From Lachnospiraceae bacterium (lineage in GTDB: Bacteria; Bacillota_A; Clostridia; Lachnospirales; Lachnospiraceae), in NCBI GenBank assembly GCA_017958245.1, contig JAGDDC010000333.1, positions 1-9,053 of the forward strand: a DNA stretch of 9,053 nt, written 5' to 3'. Below the pieces are notes generated by a model, which was not told the origin of the DNA, searched no databases, and was given only the letters and a program-made list of their open reading frames with translations. Below, piece after piece: positions 6,316 through 9,053 of the stretch (position 1 is its first letter; each line of letters begins with the position of its first letter). Position numbers and translations under genes: made by a program.

Positions 6316-7368
6316 ATGAGCCTGTCAGTTGACATAGAAAAAAAGATGGGGGGTTTTCACCTGAAAGTGAGCTTTGAGACGGGTGGAGGCGTGCTCGCTC
6401 TTCTCGGCGCATCGGGCAGTGGCAAGAGCATGACGCTAAAGTGCATCGCGGGCATAGAAAGACCAGACTTCGGGCACATAGAGCTCGACGGGCGCGTTCT
6501 CTTTGACAGCGACAGGCACATCGACCTGCCGCCGAGAAAGAGGAAGGTCGCCTATCTCTTCCAGGAGTTCGCGCTCTTTCCGAACATGACGGTCAGAAAG
6601 AACATATCCTGCGTCGTGCCGGACAAAAGCAGGCGCGACACCGTCACAGACGACATGATCTCAGCCATGAGGCTTGAGGGGCTGGAGGACAGGAAGCCCC
6701 ACGAGCTCTCGGGCGGAGAGAGACAACGGACTGCGCTCGCGCGCATACTGGCGAGCAGCCCCGAGGCCCTGCTGCTCGACGAGCCTTTTTCCTCGCTTGA
6801 CAGTTATCTGCGGTCTTCTCTGGAGGCGGAAGTTGCGGACGTGATCGAGCGCCTTGGGAAGCCCGCGATCCTGGCCTCCCACGACAGAGGCGAAGCATTC
6901 AGGCTCTCCTCCCGCATAGCGCTCTTGGACGACGGCGCAATAGACATGGAAGGCCCGAGGAACGAGGTCTTTGAGGCTCCAAAGACGGTGAATGCCGCAA
7001 AACTCGTGGGTTTTGAAAACATCTTTCCCACATGTCCCGAAAGTGACGGGAGGCTTAGGCTTCCAAGCCTGGGGATAGGCCTTGAAGCATCATTTGCAAG
7101 GGGAGACGGGAAGGAAGGCACTTTCACCCACGTAGGGTTCAGGACTAAGGATATGAAAGTCGTACAGGACAGCGCGCAAGGGGAGAACACCTTCGAGTGC
7201 GAACTGAAGAGAGTCATCGAGAACCCCTCAAGCTGCACTCTCCTGCTCAAGCCTTCCGCGGACGCGGCGGACCTGATCGCAGTCAGTGTGGGAAAAGACG
7301 AGGCTTTAAGCTTAAAGGACAAAGCGATGATATACATACCCCCGGAGGCCGTCATACCGCTTGCATGA
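6316..7368 (+). CDS. modC: Molybdate ABC transporter ATP-binding protein with C-terminal TOBE/Mop domain
   Basis: This 350-residue ATPase powers import. Walker A is GASGSGKS (residues 31-38), the Q-loop is at Q83 (YLFQEFALFP), the signature is LSGGERQR (131-138), Walker B is ALLLDEP (151-157), and the H-loop His is H189 (ILASHD). The last ~110 residues (FENIFPTCPES onward, with LKRVIENPSSCTLLLKPS) look like a molybdate-binding TOBE domain, which in ModC can sense cytoplasmic oxyanion. The ATG 6316 start is set by AGGAGGA (6304-6310). The open frame extends further upstream but only over modB. The stop is TGA. Confidence 0.94.
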   Translation: MSLSVDIEKKMGGFHLKVSFETGGGVLALLGASGSGKSMTLKCIAGIERPDFGHIELDGRVLFDSDRHIDLPPRKRKVAYLFQEFALFPNMTVRKNISCVVPDKSRRDTVTDDMISAMRLEGLEDRKPHELSGGERQRTALARILASSPEALLLDEPFSSLDSYLRSSLEAEVADVIERLGKPAILASHDRGEAFRLSSRIALLDDGAIDMEGPRNEVFEAPKTVNAAKLVGFENIFPTCPESDGRLRLPSLGIGLEASFARGDGKEGTFTHVGFRTKDMKVVQDSAQGENTFECELKRVIENPSSCTLLLKPSADAADLIAVSVGKDEALSLKDKAMIYIPPEAVIPLA

Positions 7369-7467
7369 CAGGCCCGAAAAGACCCTGCAAAAAGAATTTG
7401 CTTACAGCATAGAGACAAGTTTGATAGTGATTCTTTCAAGCTTGCATCGATGACGCGAGGTACAAAA

Positions 7468-8484
7468 GTGAAAAAGATCGAAGTTGAAAAAGCAGTCGGC
7501 ATGACACTGTGCCACGACATAACAAAGATGGTCGACGGGTTCAAGGGACCCGCCTTCAAAAGAGGTCACGTGATAACCGAAGACGACATAGAGGAGCTCC
7601 TGAACATCGGCAAGAAGACCGTCTTTATCTGGGAGGAGAACGCGGGCGAGCTCCACGAGGAGGATTGCGCTCTGAGGATGGCTGCGATGGCTCCCGTCGA
7701 GGGAGCACATTACGAAGGTCCATCCGAAGGAAAGGTCCTGCTGATCGCCGACACGGAGGGGATGTTCAGGGTGGACACCGGGCTCCTCGCGCAGATAAAC
7801 AGCATACCGGATGTCACTATATCGACTCTCCCCGACCACTATCCCGTAACCCCCGGCGCAAGGCTTGCATCCATGAGGATCGTGCCTCTCGTCACGAAGA
7901 AGGAGAACATATAACGCGCAGAGGACATGTGCAGGGACCGGAAACTCCTCGATATAAAGCCCTACAGGAGCCTCAAGGCAGGCGTGATCATAACGGGTTC
8001 CGAGGTTTACTCGGGCAGGATAAAGGACAAGTTCGAGCCGGTCGCGAGAAGAAAGCTCTCGGCCTACCCCTGCGAAGTGATCGGCGTGAAGATCTGCGAT
8101 GACAACATAGACATGATAGTGGCTGCGGCAAGAGAGCTCCTTGGCAACGGAGCCGACCTCCTCATCTTCTCGGGCGGGATGTCCGTAGACCCCGATGATG
8201 TGACGCCTGCTGCCATAAGGAAGCTCGGAGCCGACGTGATAAGCCACGGCGTGCCCTCACAGCCCGGCAACATGACTCTCGTTGCCTATCTTGGAGACGT
8301 GCCGCTGCTCGGCGTCCCGGGAGCTGCGATCAGCCTCCCCACCACTCTCTTTGACGTTTTGCTGCCGGCGGTCTTTGCGGGGGAGCGCTTCACAAAGGAC
8401 GACCTTGTAAGACTCGGGGACGGAGGGCTCTGCCAGATGTGCAAAGCCTGTCATTTCCCGAATTGCACCTTCGGAAGGTACTGA
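7468..8484 (+). CDS. Molybdopterin-binding protein (MoCF domain), interrupted by an in-frame TAA
   Basis: Read through the TAA at 7912-7914 (codon 149), this is a 338-codon gene of the clostridial molybdopterin-binding family. The N-terminal part (KKIEVEKAVGMTLCHDIT, FKGPAFKRGHVI, ASMRIVPLV) runs up to the TAA. The C-terminal half is a MoeA/MogA-type domain: GVIITGSEVYSGRIKDKF, DLLIFSGGMSVDPDDVTP, QPGNMTLVAYL, LLGVPGAAISLP. The tail has four cysteines, C322, C325, C328 and C333. I chose GTG 7468 because GCGAGG (7455-7460) is well placed and relatives begin near MKK; ATG 7450 is an alternative. A restart at ATG 7927 is weak because GAGG lies only two bases before it. Its role in cofactor synthesis or regulation is inferred from domain and neighbours. 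Confidence 0.88.
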
Positions 8485-8485
8485 C

Positions 8486-9053
8486 ATGAAAGATCATTTT
8501 GAGAGAGACATAACCTATCTCAGGCTCTCGGTCACCGAGGACTGCAACCTGCGCTGCAGGTATTGCATGCCCGCTGACGGGATATGCAGGAAAGATCCCG
8601 GGGAAATGCTCACCGAGGACGAGATGATCACGGCGGTCGAGGCCGCGGCGCAGTGCGGCATCAGCAAGCTGAGGATCACGGGCGGCGAACCCCTCGTAAA
8701 AAAGAACATAGTAAGCCTCTGTGAGAGGGCTGCACATGTAGAGGGCATAGACGAGGTCTGCCTGACCAGCAACGCCACGCGCTTAAAGGAACTCGCGCCC
8801 GGTCTGCTCGCAGCGGGCGTGAGCCGCATAACCATAAGCCTCGACACGCTCAACCCCGAAAAGTAAGCCTACATAACGAGAACAGGCCGGTTAGACGACG
8901 CCTTGGAAGGCCTCAGAGCGGCCGTGGACTCAGGTTTCAAGCGCGTCAAGATAAACACCGTGCTCATAGGCGGTTTCAACGACGACGAGATCGCAGACAT
9001 CGCGGACCTCACGAGGAGATACCCCGTTGACGTCCGCTTCATAGAGCTGATGC
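8486..9053 (+). CDS. moaA: MoaA, GTP 3',8-cyclase, 5' part, interrupted by an in-frame TAA
   Basis: This radical-SAM enzyme carries out the first step of molybdopterin synthesis (GTP to 3',8-cyclo-7,8-dihydro-GTP, the precursor that MoaC converts to cyclic pyranopterin). The cluster-binding CNLRCRYC (C20, C24, C27), the RITGGEPLV motif (63-71) and LTSNATRL are all present, followed by SRITISLDTLNPEK. TAA occupies codon 127 (8864-8866). The same frame then continues as AYITRTGRLDDALEGLRAA and, further on, KINTVLIGGFNDDEI and VRFIELM to the window edge, all typical MoaA sequence. Relatives have NPEKY-type sequence at the interrupted codon. ATG 8486 lies one base after the previous TGA, behind GGAAGG (8473-8478), so it is translationally coupled. 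The 3' end lies outside the window. Confidence 0.92.

Noticed and set aside
7369..7467. A separate promoter or terminator between modC and the molybdopterin-binding gene
   Set aside because: TTGCTT (7398) with a 17-bp spacer leads only to TTGATA, a poor -10, and I see no stable hairpin with a U-run. Continued transcription from mod is simpler.
7402..8247. Minus-strand open frame of 281 codons opposite the molybdopterin-binding gene
   Set aside because: It is antisense to a clear MoCF-domain gene, and its translation shows no family features. Its openness follows from codon bias.
7927..8484. An independent gene starting at ATG 7927
   Set aside because: It begins inside a continuous family homology, in the same frame as the preceding 148 codons, and GAGG lies only two bases from the ATG.
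1..9053. CRISPR array, tRNA, rRNA, insertion sequence or prophage genes
   Set aside because: I saw no spaced direct repeats, tRNA-like cloverleaf, transposase motifs or phage genes. The repeated AExxKE units at about 4150-4330 are the coding repeat of the SPFH coiled coil.

Overview
The window looks like a chromosomal segment of an anaerobic Bacillota, most likely a Clostridia-class organism with moderately high GC. The grounds are strong AGGAGG-type ribosome binding sites, a FeoB followed by a small Cys-rich FeoB-associated protein, a one-domain DtxR-type regulator, and a molybdate/molybdopterin cluster arranged as in clostridia. This placement rests on remembered protein families, not on a search.

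Layout. At 1-1834 (+) lie the 3' part of feoB and the FeoB-associated protein, ending before a 21-bp hairpin (1929-1977). At 2001-2477 (-) is a flavin-binding pyridoxamine-phosphate-oxidase-like protein, divergent from 2613-2981 (+), a DtxR-type metal regulator whose visible metal ligands match the iron type. At 3036-4536 (+) is an NfeD/SPFH (stomatin-like) membrane pair. After a 160-nt structured leader carrying a 22-bp perfect palindrome, 4697-7368 (+) holds modA, modB and modC, a molybdate or tungstate ABC importer. At 7468-8484 (+) is a molybdopterin-binding (MoCF-domain) protein, and at 8486 to the window end (+) is moaA, the radical-SAM enzyme of the first molybdopterin step. The two metal themes are iron (feoB, DtxR) and molybdenum (import, then cofactor synthesis). 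MoaA itself needs Fe-S clusters.

The most unusual observation is that three conserved genes are each interrupted by one in-frame TAA, with family-like sequence continuing in the same frame on both sides: feoB at 79-81, the molybdopterin-binding gene at 7912-7914, and moaA at 8864-8866. In feoB and moaA the interrupted position is one where I expect tyrosine. Every gene end that is beyond doubt uses TGA or TAG. The two ends that use TAA (feoB 1573-1575, modB 6290-6292) are each followed in frame by a TGA a few codons on. The options are nonsense mutations, sequence errors, or UAA being read as sense in this genome. The window cannot decide among them, and the two plausible TAA ends argue against a simple wholesale reassignment.

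Second in interest is the mod leader. It has a -10-like box, a compact foldable region with a terminator-like alternative, and a palindrome resembling ModE operators.
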